A stretch of 64,000 nucleotides of DNA, taken from contig DEHZ01000015.1 of the NCBI GenBank assembly GCA_002352205.1, positions 1-64,000 on the forward strand, in the 5' to 3' direction. The DNA is from Flavobacterium sp. UBA2787. Lineage in GTDB: Bacteria; Bacteroidota; Bacteroidia; Flavobacteriales; Flavobacteriaceae. The notes under the pieces were generated by a model that searched no databases, was not told the DNA's origin, and worked only from the letters and a program-made list of their open reading frames with translations. A program made the position numbers and the translations under genes. Below are positions 42,018 to 51,009 of the stretch, one piece after another (position 1 is the first letter of the stretch; every line of letters starts with the position of its first letter).

Positions 42018-44132
42018 ATGAATTCATCAGTAATTTTATTGCCTTCGCCTGAGGTTTTACCCAAAAACTTCAATAAATTATCATCAGCTTACCAATTTAA
42101 AGTAGTAATAGCAATACTATCTATTGTGCTCTTTTTTGCATTGTACTTTTCAATGATAATCGGATTAGGGTATTTGGTTTATTATAGTTTTATTTATCCG
42201 TTAGGTTATATTAATAAATTTACTATTCTTGGGAAATTAGGTGCGATTGCGGGGTCTGTTATGTTGTTTGCCTTTACACTGAAATTTATTTTTAACCTTA
42301 AAAACAGTAAGCCGGAGAACAGAATTCTTTTGGAGAAGAGCAAATATCCTTCACTTTATTCTTTTGTAGATCAAATCTGTAAAGAGACAAAAGCACCAAA
42401 ACCTAAAAATATTTATGCAGATCCAGACGTAAATGCGTATGTAGCCTATTCAAATATTTGGTTGAGTTTAATTTTCCCTACAAAAAAAGATCTAACCATT
42501 GGTTTGGGTTTGGTTGGAAGCTTAAATGTAAGTGAATTTAAAGCAGTCACAGCTCATGAATTTGGTCATTTTGCACAAAAGAGCATGAAAATTGGTAGTT
42601 ATATTCATAGTGCTAACACGATTATTCACGACATGATTTTTACAAGAGATAAATTTGATAATCTTTTAGACCAATGGAGAAGTTCAGATATAAGATTGTC
42701 TTTTGCAGCGTGGATTATTACTCCAATTATATGGTTAATTAGACAGATTCTTCAATTGTTTTATATGTTTTTAAACATTATGTATTCATCTTTGTCAAGA
42801 GAAATGGAGTTTAATGCCGATAAAGTAGCTGTGAAATCTACCGGAAGCATGGCAATTGTTTCAGCTCTTTGGAAATTGGATGACGGATTTGTTCGTTGGA
42901 ACACGATTCTTAGTCATGGATATCATGCAGTTAAAAAGAATTTATTTTCTAAAAATTTATATGAACATTTAACTGTTTCAGTTAATAAGAACAGTTCTGT
43001 TTTTAATCAAAAAATGGAAGCTCTACCAATTGATCATTTAGGAGGGAAACACTTTTTTTCAGATGAAGAGCATTCAAAAGTTGGTATGTATGCCTCGCAT
43101 CCGCCAAATAGTTTGAGAGAAAAAAATGCCAAGATTCCTTTTGTTGATTGTCCGATCGATGAACGTTCTGCCTGGATTGTTTTTGATAATCCGGAAACGT
43201 TGCAAGAACAAATGACCGCATTGATCTATGAAAAGTATATTGGTAAAAAACCTGAAGGTTACGTTGAACCCTCTGTGTTAGAAAAATTTATTGAAGACGA
43301 ATCTGTTGATGACTCATTGGTTTTGGAATACTTTAATTCATTTGACAACCGTTTTTTAAATGTCCCCAGAATTATCGATATTCAGGAAGTTTCAAATGAA
43401 TTAAGAGCGTTAAGTCATGTTGAGTTTGTTTCAAAATTAGACGATTTAAAACTGGAGCTTCAAGAATTAATGAAACCGGTTGTAGAGATAGAAGCCGTGA
43501 TGGTTACTGCACAAAAAATTGCCAATGGCGTTGCTACAGAAAAGAGGGTGGTTTATAAAGACATTGAGTATTCTAAGAAGAAATTACAACAGTGTTTTGA
43601 TGTACTTTTGGCAGACAGAGAGTTTTTATTTAACAATCACCTGAATGGTTGGGACAAAAAATTTTTACAGTTTCATTACCAATGGGCAAAATTGCAAAAT
43701 AAAGAAGAAGAATTGTTGAATAGGTACACACAGCACAAAAGCATCACATCCATTTATCAGGATTTAGTTGCAACTAAGAATATAATTCTCCATGAAATAC
43801 AAGAAATACAAAAATTAGGAGAAGTTACTTATGATGTTTTGTCTATTATAAGCACTAAGATTAAAGAGCAAGCATCTGAAATAAACAATTCAATGAAAAA
43901 GTTAAATGACAATCCATTTGTTCCTTTGAAAAATATTGAAAGTATTGAAGAAATGAAAGAAGCTATTTTAGAAAAGAAAGGAGTTACCATAACTTCAAGT
44001 TCTCTTTTTGATAATGGAAGATTGGATGAATTGTTTAACGCAGTTGAAGTGGGTTTGCTAAATTGCAGTAGAATAGAAAAAAAGAGTTTAATTGAAATTT
44101 TACTTTTTCATAAAATGCTAAAAGACATTTAA
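42018..44132 (+). CDS. M48 family membrane metallopeptidase
   Basis: A protein of about 704 residues; the start MNSSVILLPSPEVLPK is preferred over an ATG 39 bases upstream, whose extension overlaps the leader. Two or three membrane helices precede the zinc site HEFGH at residues 180-184, with a further membrane segment and the third ligand in REMEFNADKVAV. This is the M48 (Ste24/HtpX) layout. The C-terminal 300 residues are long helices, probably coiled coil, and are absent in ordinary HtpX. It probably degrades membrane proteins from within the envelope. Confidence 0.9.
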   Translation: MNSSVILLPSPEVLPKNFNKLSSAYQFKVVIAILSIVLFFALYFSMIIGLGYLVYYSFIYPLGYINKFTILGKLGAIAGSVMLFAFTLKFIFNLKNSKPENRILLEKSKYPSLYSFVDQICKETKAPKPKNIYADPDVNAYVAYSNIWLSLIFPTKKDLTIGLGLVGSLNVSEFKAVTAHEFGHFAQKSMKIGSYIHSANTIIHDMIFTRDKFDNLLDQWRSSDIRLSFAAWIITPIIWLIRQILQLFYMFLNIMYSSLSREMEFNADKVAVKSTGSMAIVSALWKLDDGFVRWNTILSHGYHAVKKNLFSKNLYEHLTVSVNKNSSVFNQKMEALPIDHLGGKHFFSDEEHSKVGMYASHPPNSLREKNAKIPFVDCPIDERSAWIVFDNPETLQEQMTALIYEKYIGKKPEGYVEPSVLEKFIEDESVDDSLVLEYFNSFDNRFLNVPRIIDIQEVSNELRALSHVEFVSKLDDLKLELQELMKPVVEIEAVMVTAQKIANGVATEKRVVYKDIEYSKKKLQQCFDVLLADREFLFNNHLNGWDKKFLQFHYQWAKLQNKEEELLNRYTQHKSITSIYQDLVATKNIILHEIQEIQKLGEVTYDVLSIISTKIKEQASEINNSMKKLNDNPFVPLKNIESIEEMKEAILEKKGVTITSSSLFDNGRLDELFNAVEVGLLNCSRIEKKSLIEILLFHKMLKDI

Positions 44133-44152
44133 AGATTATTCTAATCTAAAAA

Positions 44153-47100
44153 TTACCTTCCCATCAACTCCATAAATTCCAACGCCTTCCTAATCGATTT
44201 TACATTCTCAAAAGTCAACAACAAACGCAGCCCGCTTTTGGTTTCTTTCTCTTTCATTTTGCAAAGGTTTCCGTGCAATTGAACAAACTGCAACACCTTT
44301 CTGAATCGCGAAGATTGATAATAATCACTCTGTTGATCGCCTACAAAATAGCCAATCATTTTGCCTTGTTTCATGATGAGTTTTTCGATACCTAATCGTG
44401 TAGCTATCCATTTGATGCGGATACTGTTCAGCAACGCTTGAGCTTCTTTAGGTAACGGACCAAAACGGTCAATTAGTTTTTGTTCGTAGGTTAATAAACC
44501 ATCTTCATCTTTTACACTTCCAAGTTCGTTGTATAAATTTAATCGCTCGTTGACACTGTTGATGTAATCATCCGGAAACAATAATTCGAAATCCGTATCA
44601 ATTTGAAGATCTTTTACAAATTCTTTGGTTTCAATATCATTTTCTTCGTGATACAATTCTTTGAATTCGTTTTCTTTTAATTCTTCAATGGCTTCGTTCA
44701 TGATTTTTTGATAGGTGTCAAAACCTATTTCGTTGATAAAACCACTTTGTTCGCCACCCAATAAATCACCGGCTCCACGAATTTCTAAATCTTTCATCGC
44801 AATGTTGAAACCACTTCCCAACTCGCTAAATTGCGTTAACGCATTGATTCTTTTTCGTGCATCTTCCGTCATGACAGATTGTGGAGGTGTGATGAAATAA
44901 CAAAACGCTTTTTTATTGCTTCGACCCACACGACCTCGCATTTGATGCAAATCGGATAAACCAAAATTATTGGCATTGTTGATAAAAATCGTGTTGGCAT
45001 TCGGCACATCCAAACCGCTTTCGATAATAGTTGTGGCAACCAATACATCAAATTCACCGTTCATAAAAGCCAACATCAATTCTTCTAACTTTTTGCCGTC
45101 TAATTGTCCGTGACCAATACCAACGCGAGCATCAGGTACAAGTCGTTGAATCATTCCGGCCACTTCTTTAATATTTTCGATACGATTATTGATAAAAAAT
45201 ACTTGACCGTTTCGTTGAATTTCATACGAAATCGCATCTCGAATCAATTCTTCACTAAACCCAACCACATGACTTTCGATTGGATATCGATTCGGTGGTG
45301 GAGTTGTAATTACGGATAAATCTCTCGCTGCCATTAACGAAAATTGCAACGTTCTCGGAATTGGAGTTGCGGTCAACGTCAATGTATCAACTGTTGCAGA
45401 AATCGTTTTGAGCTTATCTTTTACATTCACTCCAAATTTCTGTTCTTCGTCAATAATTAATAAGCCTAATTCTTTAAATTTCACATCTTTACTCACCAAT
45501 TGATGCGTTCCTATGATGATATCCACTTTGCCTTCTGCCAAACCTTTTAATGTTTCGCTTTTTTGTTTGGCAGTTCTAAATCGGTTTAAATAATTCACCG
45601 TAACCGGCATATCTTTCAAACGTTCGGTAAATGTTCGATAATGTTGATACGCCAAAATCGTTGTTGGAACCAAAATGGCGACTTGTTTTCCGTTGTCAAC
45701 AGCTTTAAATGCAGCACGAATGGCGACTTCTGTTTTTCCAAAACCAACATCGCCACAAACCAATCGATCCATCGGACGATCGCGTTCCATATCGTTTTTT
45801 ACATCTTGCGTAGCCGTAATTTGGTCGGGCGTATCTTCATAAATAAACGAACTTTCCAATTCTTTTTGCAAATAACTGTCCGGTGCACAAGCAAAACCTT
45901 TTTCCAAACGTCTTTTGGCATACAATTGAATCAAATTGAACGCAATGTGTTTAACACGAGCTTTCGTTTTTTGTTTTAAAACTTTCCACGCATTCGAACC
46001 TAATTTGTAAATTTTTGGAGGCGTTCCGTCTTTTCCGTTGTATTTTGAAATTTTGTGTAGCGAGTGAATGCTCACATACACAATGTCATTATCTGCATAC
46101 ACTAATTTGATGGCTTCCTGCATTTTGCCTTCCACCTGAATTTTTTGCAAACCACCAAATTTTCCTATTCCGTGATCAATGTGTGTGACATAATCGCCTA
46201 CAGAAAGTTGGGTTAATTCCTTAAGCGTAATGGTTTGTTTTTTAGAATAACCGTTTTTGATGTTGAATTTATGATAACGTTCAAAAATCTGATGATCGGT
46301 GTAGCAAGCTAATTGATTTTCTTCATCAATAAATCCTTGAAAAAGTGAAAAAACAACTGTTTTATATTGTTTTCGGATGTTTTCGTGATTTTCTTCATCA
46401 ATACTTTCAAAAATATCGTGAAAGCGATTGGCTTGATTTTCATTGGAACAAAACAGATAATTTTTTACTCCGTTATAGTGATTTTCATTCAAATCATTCA
46501 ACAATAAATCAAATTGTTTGTTGAAAGACGGTTGCGGTTTGGTAAGAAATTCAATCGTTTTTTCGGATTTAAAAATCGACTTCAATCCAATTTCAACAAT
46601 CGAAAAATCAAGTGCTTTTTTTACAAAAGAAGATTGATTGATAAAAAGTTCATCCGGCGAAGCATGTTTGATATCTCCGGAAAGTTTGCCGAAAGCTTCT
46701 GTAGCTTTATTGAATAATTTATCAAATTGACTCAAAACCATTTCCGTTTCCTGAACAAAAAGAACGGTTTTTGGATTGATATAATTGAGGAAACTTTCTC
46801 TATTTTCCTGTAAAAATTTATTTTCTACGTTAGGAATGATGGATATTTTCTTCTGTTTTTCAAGGGAAAGTTGCGTTTCTACATCAAATGTTCGGATGCT
46901 ATCGACTTCATTTCCAAAAAATTCAATTCGATACGGATTATCATTTGAAAACGAAAACACATCGATAATTCCGCCACGAACTGAAAATTCGCCTGGTTCT
47001 GATACAAAATCGACTCGTTTAAAATTGTATTCAAATAAGACTTCGTTGATAAAATCAATTGAAATTTGATCGGCAACCGCCACTTTCAAGGTGTTTTTAT

Positions 47101-47515
47101 CTAATTCTTTTCGGGTAACCACTTTTTCAAAAAGAGCTTCCGGATAAGTAACAATAATCGATGGTTTTTTGCGGGAATTGATGCGGTTTAACACTTCAGC
47201 CCGAAGCAAAATATTGGCATTGTCGGTCTCTTCAATTTGATAAGGTCTTCGGTACGAACTCGGATAAAAAAGCACATCTTGATCGTTGATGAGGTTTTCT
47301 AAATCGTTCAAATAGTAAGCTGCTTCTTCTTTATCATTAAAAAGTAATAAAAAAGGTAATTCTGTTTTTTGAAATAAGGATTGAATAACAAATGACAACG
47401 ATGACCCAATTAATCCTTTAATTCGAATTTTATTTTCGGGAATAGTAATGTTTTCAGCTAATTGAATAATTTTTGCTGAAGAATTATAAGCAGAAGAAAT
47501 AGTTGAAACGTTCAA
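44153..47515 (-). CDS. mfd: Transcription-repair coupling factor
   Basis: A 1120-residue ATPase that removes stalled RNA polymerase and recruits UvrA. In order: the UvrB-like N-terminal module (about 1-330, YPSSYRRPYQIEETDNANI), the CarD-like RNA-polymerase interaction domain (GDYVTHIDHGIGKFGG, near 440), a RecG-like translocase with Walker A GDVGFGKTEVAIRAAF and Walker B box IIDEEQKFG, motif VI region MRGRVGRSNKKAFCY, and the C-terminal TRCF domain. The N-terminal module has lost part of the UvrB nuclease region, as usual. It follows a lipoprotein gene without spacer. Confidence 0.97.
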   Translation of the reverse strand: MNVSTISSAYNSSAKIIQLAENITIPENKIRIKGLIGSSLSFVIQSLFQKTELPFLLLFNDKEEAAYYLNDLENLINDQDVLFYPSSYRRPYQIEETDNANILLRAEVLNRINSRKKPSIIVTYPEALFEKVVTRKELDKNTLKVAVADQISIDFINEVLFEYNFKRVDFVSEPGEFSVRGGIIDVFSFSNDNPYRIEFFGNEVDSIRTFDVETQLSLEKQKKISIIPNVENKFLQENRESFLNYINPKTVLFVQETEMVLSQFDKLFNKATEAFGKLSGDIKHASPDELFINQSSFVKKALDFSIVEIGLKSIFKSEKTIEFLTKPQPSFNKQFDLLLNDLNENHYNGVKNYLFCSNENQANRFHDIFESIDEENHENIRKQYKTVVFSLFQGFIDEENQLACYTDHQIFERYHKFNIKNGYSKKQTITLKELTQLSVGDYVTHIDHGIGKFGGLQKIQVEGKMQEAIKLVYADNDIVYVSIHSLHKISKYNGKDGTPPKIYKLGSNAWKVLKQKTKARVKHIAFNLIQLYAKRRLEKGFACAPDSYLQKELESSFIYEDTPDQITATQDVKNDMERDRPMDRLVCGDVGFGKTEVAIRAAFKAVDNGKQVAILVPTTILAYQHYRTFTERLKDMPVTVNYLNRFRTAKQKSETLKGLAEGKVDIIIGTHQLVSKDVKFKELGLLIIDEEQKFGVNVKDKLKTISATVDTLTLTATPIPRTLQFSLMAARDLSVITTPPPNRYPIESHVVGFSEELIRDAISYEIQRNGQVFFINNRIENIKEVAGMIQRLVPDARVGIGHGQLDGKKLEELMLAFMNGEFDVLVATTIIESGLDVPNANTIFINNANNFGLSDLHQMRGRVGRSNKKAFCYFITPPQSVMTEDARKRINALTQFSELGSGFNIAMKDLEIRGAGDLLGGEQSGFINEIGFDTYQKIMNEAIEELKENEFKELYHEENDIETKEFVKDLQIDTDFELLFPDDYINSVNERLNLYNELGSVKDEDGLLTYEQKLIDRFGPLPKEAQALLNSIRIKWIATRLGIEKLIMKQGKMIGYFVGDQQSDYYQSSRFRKVLQFVQLHGNLCKMKEKETKSGLRLLLTFENVKSIRKALEFMELMGR

Positions 47516-48103
47516 TTAGTCTAAATTTTTTGGTGTTTCACGAACAGCTCTGGAAGTATCTAACATTCTAATCATATCAGCTTCACCTTGTTCTGTTGGG
47601 ATTTGTCTTTTTCTGATTAATTCATTCATTTGCAGTTCAATAGAGGCTAATTGCAGATTGATATCTGAAATCAAATCAATTACTTTTTTTTCAGGAATAG
47701 CATCTAAATGAATGTATAATTCTAAGGAACGAAAATTATTTAGCAAAACAGTAAACCTACTTTTAAATTCGGGACTGGATAAAGACTGCGGAATTGTATT
47801 CAAAAGAGCATCTGCTTTTTGCGTTAAGTTTTTCGATTTTTTTTGAAAAGCTCCAATTGAACTTGTTGGTTTTTGTTGCAATTCGGTTACAAACAAACGC
47901 CATTCTGCCCAATCTTTCACTAAATTTTGAGAGGATAATTCCAAATTCATGGTTCTAAAACTCCACGCTTTGTCTATTTTTTTAAAAATTTCTTCCTTTT
48001 TGGCGACTTCTTTTTGTTGCTCGATTAAACGTTTCTCATTATCCTCTTCGCATGAAAAAAGAAATAAGGCAGTAATACAGATAAAAAGGAAACGGATTTT
48101 CAT
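47516..48103 (-). CDS. Hypothetical lipoprotein upstream of mfd
   Basis: A 195-residue protein; the ATG at 48103 gives MKIRFLFICITALFLFSC, a lipoprotein signal with Cys18. The mature part is Glu/Lys-rich and predicted entirely helical (EEDNEKRLIEQQKEVAKKEEIF, then several heptad-like stretches). No family is recognised. It is probably attached to the inner or outer membrane. It abuts mfd. Two -7 boxes are visible on the minus strand at 48123-48138 (TATTTTTG, TACCTTTG). Confidence 0.75.
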   Translation of the reverse strand: MKIRFLFICITALFLFSCEEDNEKRLIEQQKEVAKKEEIFKKIDKAWSFRTMNLELSSQNLVKDWAEWRLFVTELQQKPTSSIGAFQKKSKNLTQKADALLNTIPQSLSSPEFKSRFTVLLNNFRSLELYIHLDAIPEKKVIDLISDINLQLASIELQMNELIRKRQIPTEQGEADMIRMLDTSRAVRETPKNLD

Positions 48104-48217
48104 CAAATTTAATTTAGATTTTCAAAAATACAAAGGTAAATCGAATCTTGGTTATTCTCGTTAAAGCTTTCTAAAATAAAAGCCGATTCTTAACAGTTTT
48201 TTGCTTTCCGAAAACGT

Positions 48218-48225
48218 TATATTTG
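48218..48225 (+). promoter_or_regulatory. -7 promoter box for the threonine dehydrogenase-type gene
   Basis: TATATTTG matches TAnnTTTG and lies 20 bases before the start codon. A TTG at 48201-48203 leaves a spacer of only 14 bases, shorter than usual. Confidence 0.5.
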
Positions 48226-48244
48226 CATCATAAATACACAACTA

Positions 48245-49186
48245 ATGAGCACAAAAATTCTAATCATAGGAGCGTGCGGTCAAATAGGAACCGAATTAAC
48301 ACAACAATTACGAAAACTTTACGGAACAGAAAATGTGATTGCTTCTGACATCAGAAAATTAAATAATGATGTGGTAAATGATGGAATTTTTGAGGTTTTA
48401 AATGCATTGGATTTTAATCAGATTGAGCATATTATTGAAAAATATCATGTAGAAGAAGTCTATTTGATGGCTGCTTTGTTATCAGCTACAGCCGAAAAAA
48501 ATCCAGCTTTTGCCTGGGATTTGAATATGAATTCACTTTTTCACGTATTAAATTTAGCGAAAGCCGGAAAAATTAAAAAGATATTTTGGCCCTCTAGTAT
48601 CGCTGTTTTTGGACCCACAACACCAAGAGAAAATACGCCGCAGTTTACAATTATGGAACCAACGACTGTTTACGGAATTTCGAAACAATCGGGAGAAAGG
48701 TGGTGTGAATATTACCACAACATTTTTGGCGTAGATGTTCGAAGCGTTCGTTATCCGGGATTAATTAGCTGGTCAACACCACCGGGCGGAGGAACGACTG
48801 ATTATGCTGTAGATATTTATCATAAAGCATTAAGCGATGGAAAATTTGAATGCTTTTTATCGGAAGAAACGCGTTTACCGATGATGTATATGGATGATGC
48901 AATACGTGCAACGATAGAAATTATGCAAGCTCCGTCAGAAAAAATTAAAATCCGTTCATCATATAATTTGTCTGGAGTGAGTTTTACACCAAAAGAAATT
49001 GCGGATGAAATAAGAAAGCACATTACTGATTTTACAATTTCATATCAACCCGATTTCCGTCAGAAAATTGCAGACAGTTGGCCTGGTTCAATTGATGATT
49101 CTGCTGCCCGAACTGATTGGGGTTGGAAACACAATTTTGATATGGATTTGATGACTGTTGAGATGCTGGAAAATCTTAAAAAATAA
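48245..49186 (+). CDS. L-threonine 3-dehydrogenase, SDR (epimerase-like) type
   Basis: A 313-residue extended short-chain dehydrogenase. The NAD loop is IIGACGQIGTELTQQL; the catalytic Tyr and Lys lie in TTVYGISKQSGE. SVRYPGLISWSTPPGGGTTDYAV and LPMMYMDDAIRATI are signatures of the threonine-dehydrogenase subgroup related to UDP-galactose epimerases. It oxidises threonine to 2-amino-3-ketobutyrate. The partner KBL ligase is not in the window. The gene is single, with a -7 box upstream. Confidence 0.92.
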   Translation: MSTKILIIGACGQIGTELTQQLRKLYGTENVIASDIRKLNNDVVNDGIFEVLNALDFNQIEHIIEKYHVEEVYLMAALLSATAEKNPAFAWDLNMNSLFHVLNLAKAGKIKKIFWPSSIAVFGPTTPRENTPQFTIMEPTTVYGISKQSGERWCEYYHNIFGVDVRSVRYPGLISWSTPPGGGTTDYAVDIYHKALSDGKFECFLSEETRLPMMYMDDAIRATIEIMQAPSEKIKIRSSYNLSGVSFTPKEIADEIRKHITDFTISYQPDFRQKIADSWPGSIDDSAARTDWGWKHNFDMDLMTVEMLENLKK

Positions 49187-49217
49187 AAAATCACCATTTT
49201 TTTGAGAATGGTGATTG
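49182..49217 (-). terminator. Terminator of the globin-like lipoprotein gene
   Basis: AATCACCATT pairs with AATGGTGATT. On the minus strand the stem is followed by TTTTTTATTTTT, so it ends the leftward gene at 49241. It overlaps the end of the convergent dehydrogenase gene. Confidence 0.75.
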
Positions 49218-49240
49218 ATTGTAAAATCTAAAAAAGAAGT

Positions 49241-49840
49241 CTATAGATCCTGAACAATTGGAGTTCTTAATGATTCAAGAACGGCACCAATTTCACCTAA
49301 CAGTTCTGCGTCATCAACGGGGTCTAACCCGTTTAACAAGGCTGCTTCTACCACATATCCCACAAACTGATCGTAATCGCCATTGTCTGCTTTTGCTCCC
49401 ATTCTAGGGTTTTGAGTAGGATCGTGAGCAGCCACCATTCCTAATCCGGTGTAGGTGTTTGTTGCACCACCGCCTGTGTTTGCTGAGAAAAAGTCGGTTA
49501 AACTTTTGCTTAAAACAGCTACATTTGTCGTGTTTCCATTTGTAACTTCGCCAACAATTGGAGCAAAATACTCACCTAAATTTCCTTCGGCTCCAGCACC
49601 GATGTCGGTTACAATTAAAACAATTGTACTATCAACTACAGAACGGTACGATAGTCTTCCTTGTTCAATCATTTGACCGGGATTGTTTGGGTCGGATACC
49701 ATAGTTGTTCCGCCTAGTTTTTGATAAATAGTTAATTCTGCCGGTGGCGGTGTAGCATCGTCGTCGTCACTACAGGAAACGAAAGCGATTCCTGAAGAAA
49801 GTAACAGGGCAAAAAGGGCTAATTTTGGATAATGTTTCAT
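49241..49840 (-). CDS. Truncated-hemoglobin-like lipoprotein
   Basis: A 199-residue protein with a lipoprotein signal (lipobox FVSC, then SDDDD). The mature part begins TIYQKLGGTTMV, the usual opening of group 1 truncated hemoglobins. The second half matches the globin end: SLTDFFSANTGG, YTGLGMVAAHDP (candidate proximal His), YDQFVGYVVEAALLNG and ELLGEIGAVLESLRTPIV. The middle has an insertion (about 75-105). Membrane-anchored globins are unusual. Haem binding is inferred. The gene at 49858 encodes a metal-binding-like protein on the same strand. Confidence 0.65.
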   Translation of the reverse strand: MKHYPKLALFALLLSSGIAFVSCSDDDDATPPPAELTIYQKLGGTTMVSDPNNPGQMIEQGRLSYRSVVDSTIVLIVTDIGAGAEGNLGEYFAPIVGEVTNGNTTNVAVLSKSLTDFFSANTGGGATNTYTGLGMVAAHDPTQNPRMGAKADNGDYDQFVGYVVEAALLNGLDPVDDAELLGEIGAVLESLRTPIVQDL

Positions 49841-49857
49841 AACAATAATATTAAAGA

Positions 49858-50295
49858 TTAATTAAAAATTCGTTGGATTCCTCTTGAAAACTTATAGCTA
49901 AAACTATCGGTATTCATCGCTGGGCAAACTCTTTTGGCAGCTGTTTCATCGGAAACAACAAGACGTTCTGCTTGGTAATTTCCTTTAGCTGAAAGTTGTG
50001 TGAATACTTGTTCAGAATTTACAATTCGATTGTCGTGGAAATATACAACGATGCCTTTTTCGGGTACAATTTTGATGTTTTTTACACCATCAATTGACTT
50101 TAGGTTTCTGTGAATTTCTTTTGATTTTAGTGAGTCAATCGGTTCTTTGAAGTCAATTCGACTAATTTGCATCGTTGCATTATCAACTTCAACAGGTTTT
50201 GCGGTTGCGATGTGAACCACCAAAACAACAACTAGCAAGAGTAGTATTGAGAATATACTTCCTATAACTAATTTAACTGTTCTATTTATTTTCAT
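49858..50295 (-). CDS. Membrane-anchored HMA-like domain protein
   Basis: A 145-residue protein; the ATG at 50295 (MKINRTVKLVIGS) is preferred over a TTG two codons earlier. One N-terminal membrane helix (VIGSIFSILLLLVVVLVVHI) leads to an extracytoplasmic domain with the alternating pattern of heavy-metal-associated domains (IHRNLKSIDGVKNIKIVPEKGIVVYFH). The HMA CxxC is absent from its usual place; a lone Cys occurs in RVCPAMN near the C-terminus. It lies 17 bases before the globin-like lipoprotein gene, so both may serve haem or metal handling. That link is inference. Confidence 0.6.
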   Translation of the reverse strand: MKINRTVKLVIGSIFSILLLLVVVLVVHIATAKPVEVDNATMQISRIDFKEPIDSLKSKEIHRNLKSIDGVKNIKIVPEKGIVVYFHDNRIVNSEQVFTQLSAKGNYQAERLVVSDETAAKRVCPAMNTDSFSYKFSRGIQRIFN

Positions 50296-50361
50296 AACCA
50301 AGAATTTTGAGTTTGTTCTTCTTAGTTACGAGAAAAGTTTCGGTATGGTTTTACGAATGTG

Positions 50362-50859
50362 TTATTTTTTTGATTTTAATTTTTGAATGTAGTTGCTTTC
50401 GATAGAATCTTTAACAGCAATAACTTCATCAGAAGTTTCATTTGGAATGGTCATTGAGAGAACGTAATGTTTTATTTTCCATTTTCCGTTTACTTTTTCT
50501 AAAACGCCTGAACCTCTGCAGATTTTGAAAGAGGTGTCGAGTAATTCATCAAACCATGCAATTTTATTGTTTTTATCAACATAAATATTTCTTTCTAATG
50601 TGTGAAAAGTCCATGCTTTGCCTTTGTCAAAATGTGGTTTTGAATAGGCTTCAAAATCTTTTCTGTTCCAATTTTCGGATGCATCGGTTCCGATGAAAAT
50701 AGCGTCATCTGTCATTAAACCAAAATAATTGTCAAAATTTGCTTCGGCTGCAGCCTTATGCCATTGGTTAATAACCGAATCAATTTCTTTTTTTTCTTCT
50801 GTATTTGGAATAGAAAAAAAACTAAAAACAGTAAGCAAAGTGATTAAAAATGTTTTCAT
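50362..50859 (-). CDS. SnoaL/NTF2-like domain protein, exported
   Basis: A 165-residue protein with a short signal peptide-like start (FLITLLTVFSFFS) and an NTF2-like cone fold of the SnoaL type: VINQWHKAAAEANFDNYFGLMTDDAIFIGTDASE, then IAWFDELLDTSF, GSGVLEKVNGKWKIKHYVLSMTIPN. Such domains bind small molecules or act as isomerase-like enzymes; many flavobacterial members are of unknown function. It is probably separate from the two genes downstream, since 66 bases lie between. Confidence 0.85.
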   Translation of the reverse strand: MKTFLITLLTVFSFFSIPNTEEKKEIDSVINQWHKAAAEANFDNYFGLMTDDAIFIGTDASENWNRKDFEAYSKPHFDKGKAWTFHTLERNIYVDKNNKIAWFDELLDTSFKICRGSGVLEKVNGKWKIKHYVLSMTIPNETSDEVIAVKDSIESNYIQKLKSKK

Positions 50860-50887
50860 TTGAGTTTATTTTGAAAGTTAAAGATAC

Positions 50888-50920
50888 AAAAAAAGAGCAC
50901 CAAAACCGGCAGTGCTCTTT
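50888..50920 (-). terminator. Terminator of the sigma factor operon
   Basis: AAAGAGCAC pairs with GTGCTCTTT around an 11-base loop and is followed on the minus strand by seven T. A second hairpin (GTTATTAC with GTAATAAC, 50928-50957) lies just upstream on the same transcript. Confidence 0.8.
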
Positions 50921-51009
50921 TCTCTTTGTTATTACTGATGGCAATAAAAGTAATAACGGACTTAACTAAAAACTAAAGCATTATAAGCCAAACCAATAAA
51001 GCTTATATA

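Noticed and set aside
45641..45979. Antisense frame opposite mfd
   Set aside because: It lies wholly inside the conserved translocase part of mfd and resembles no protein.
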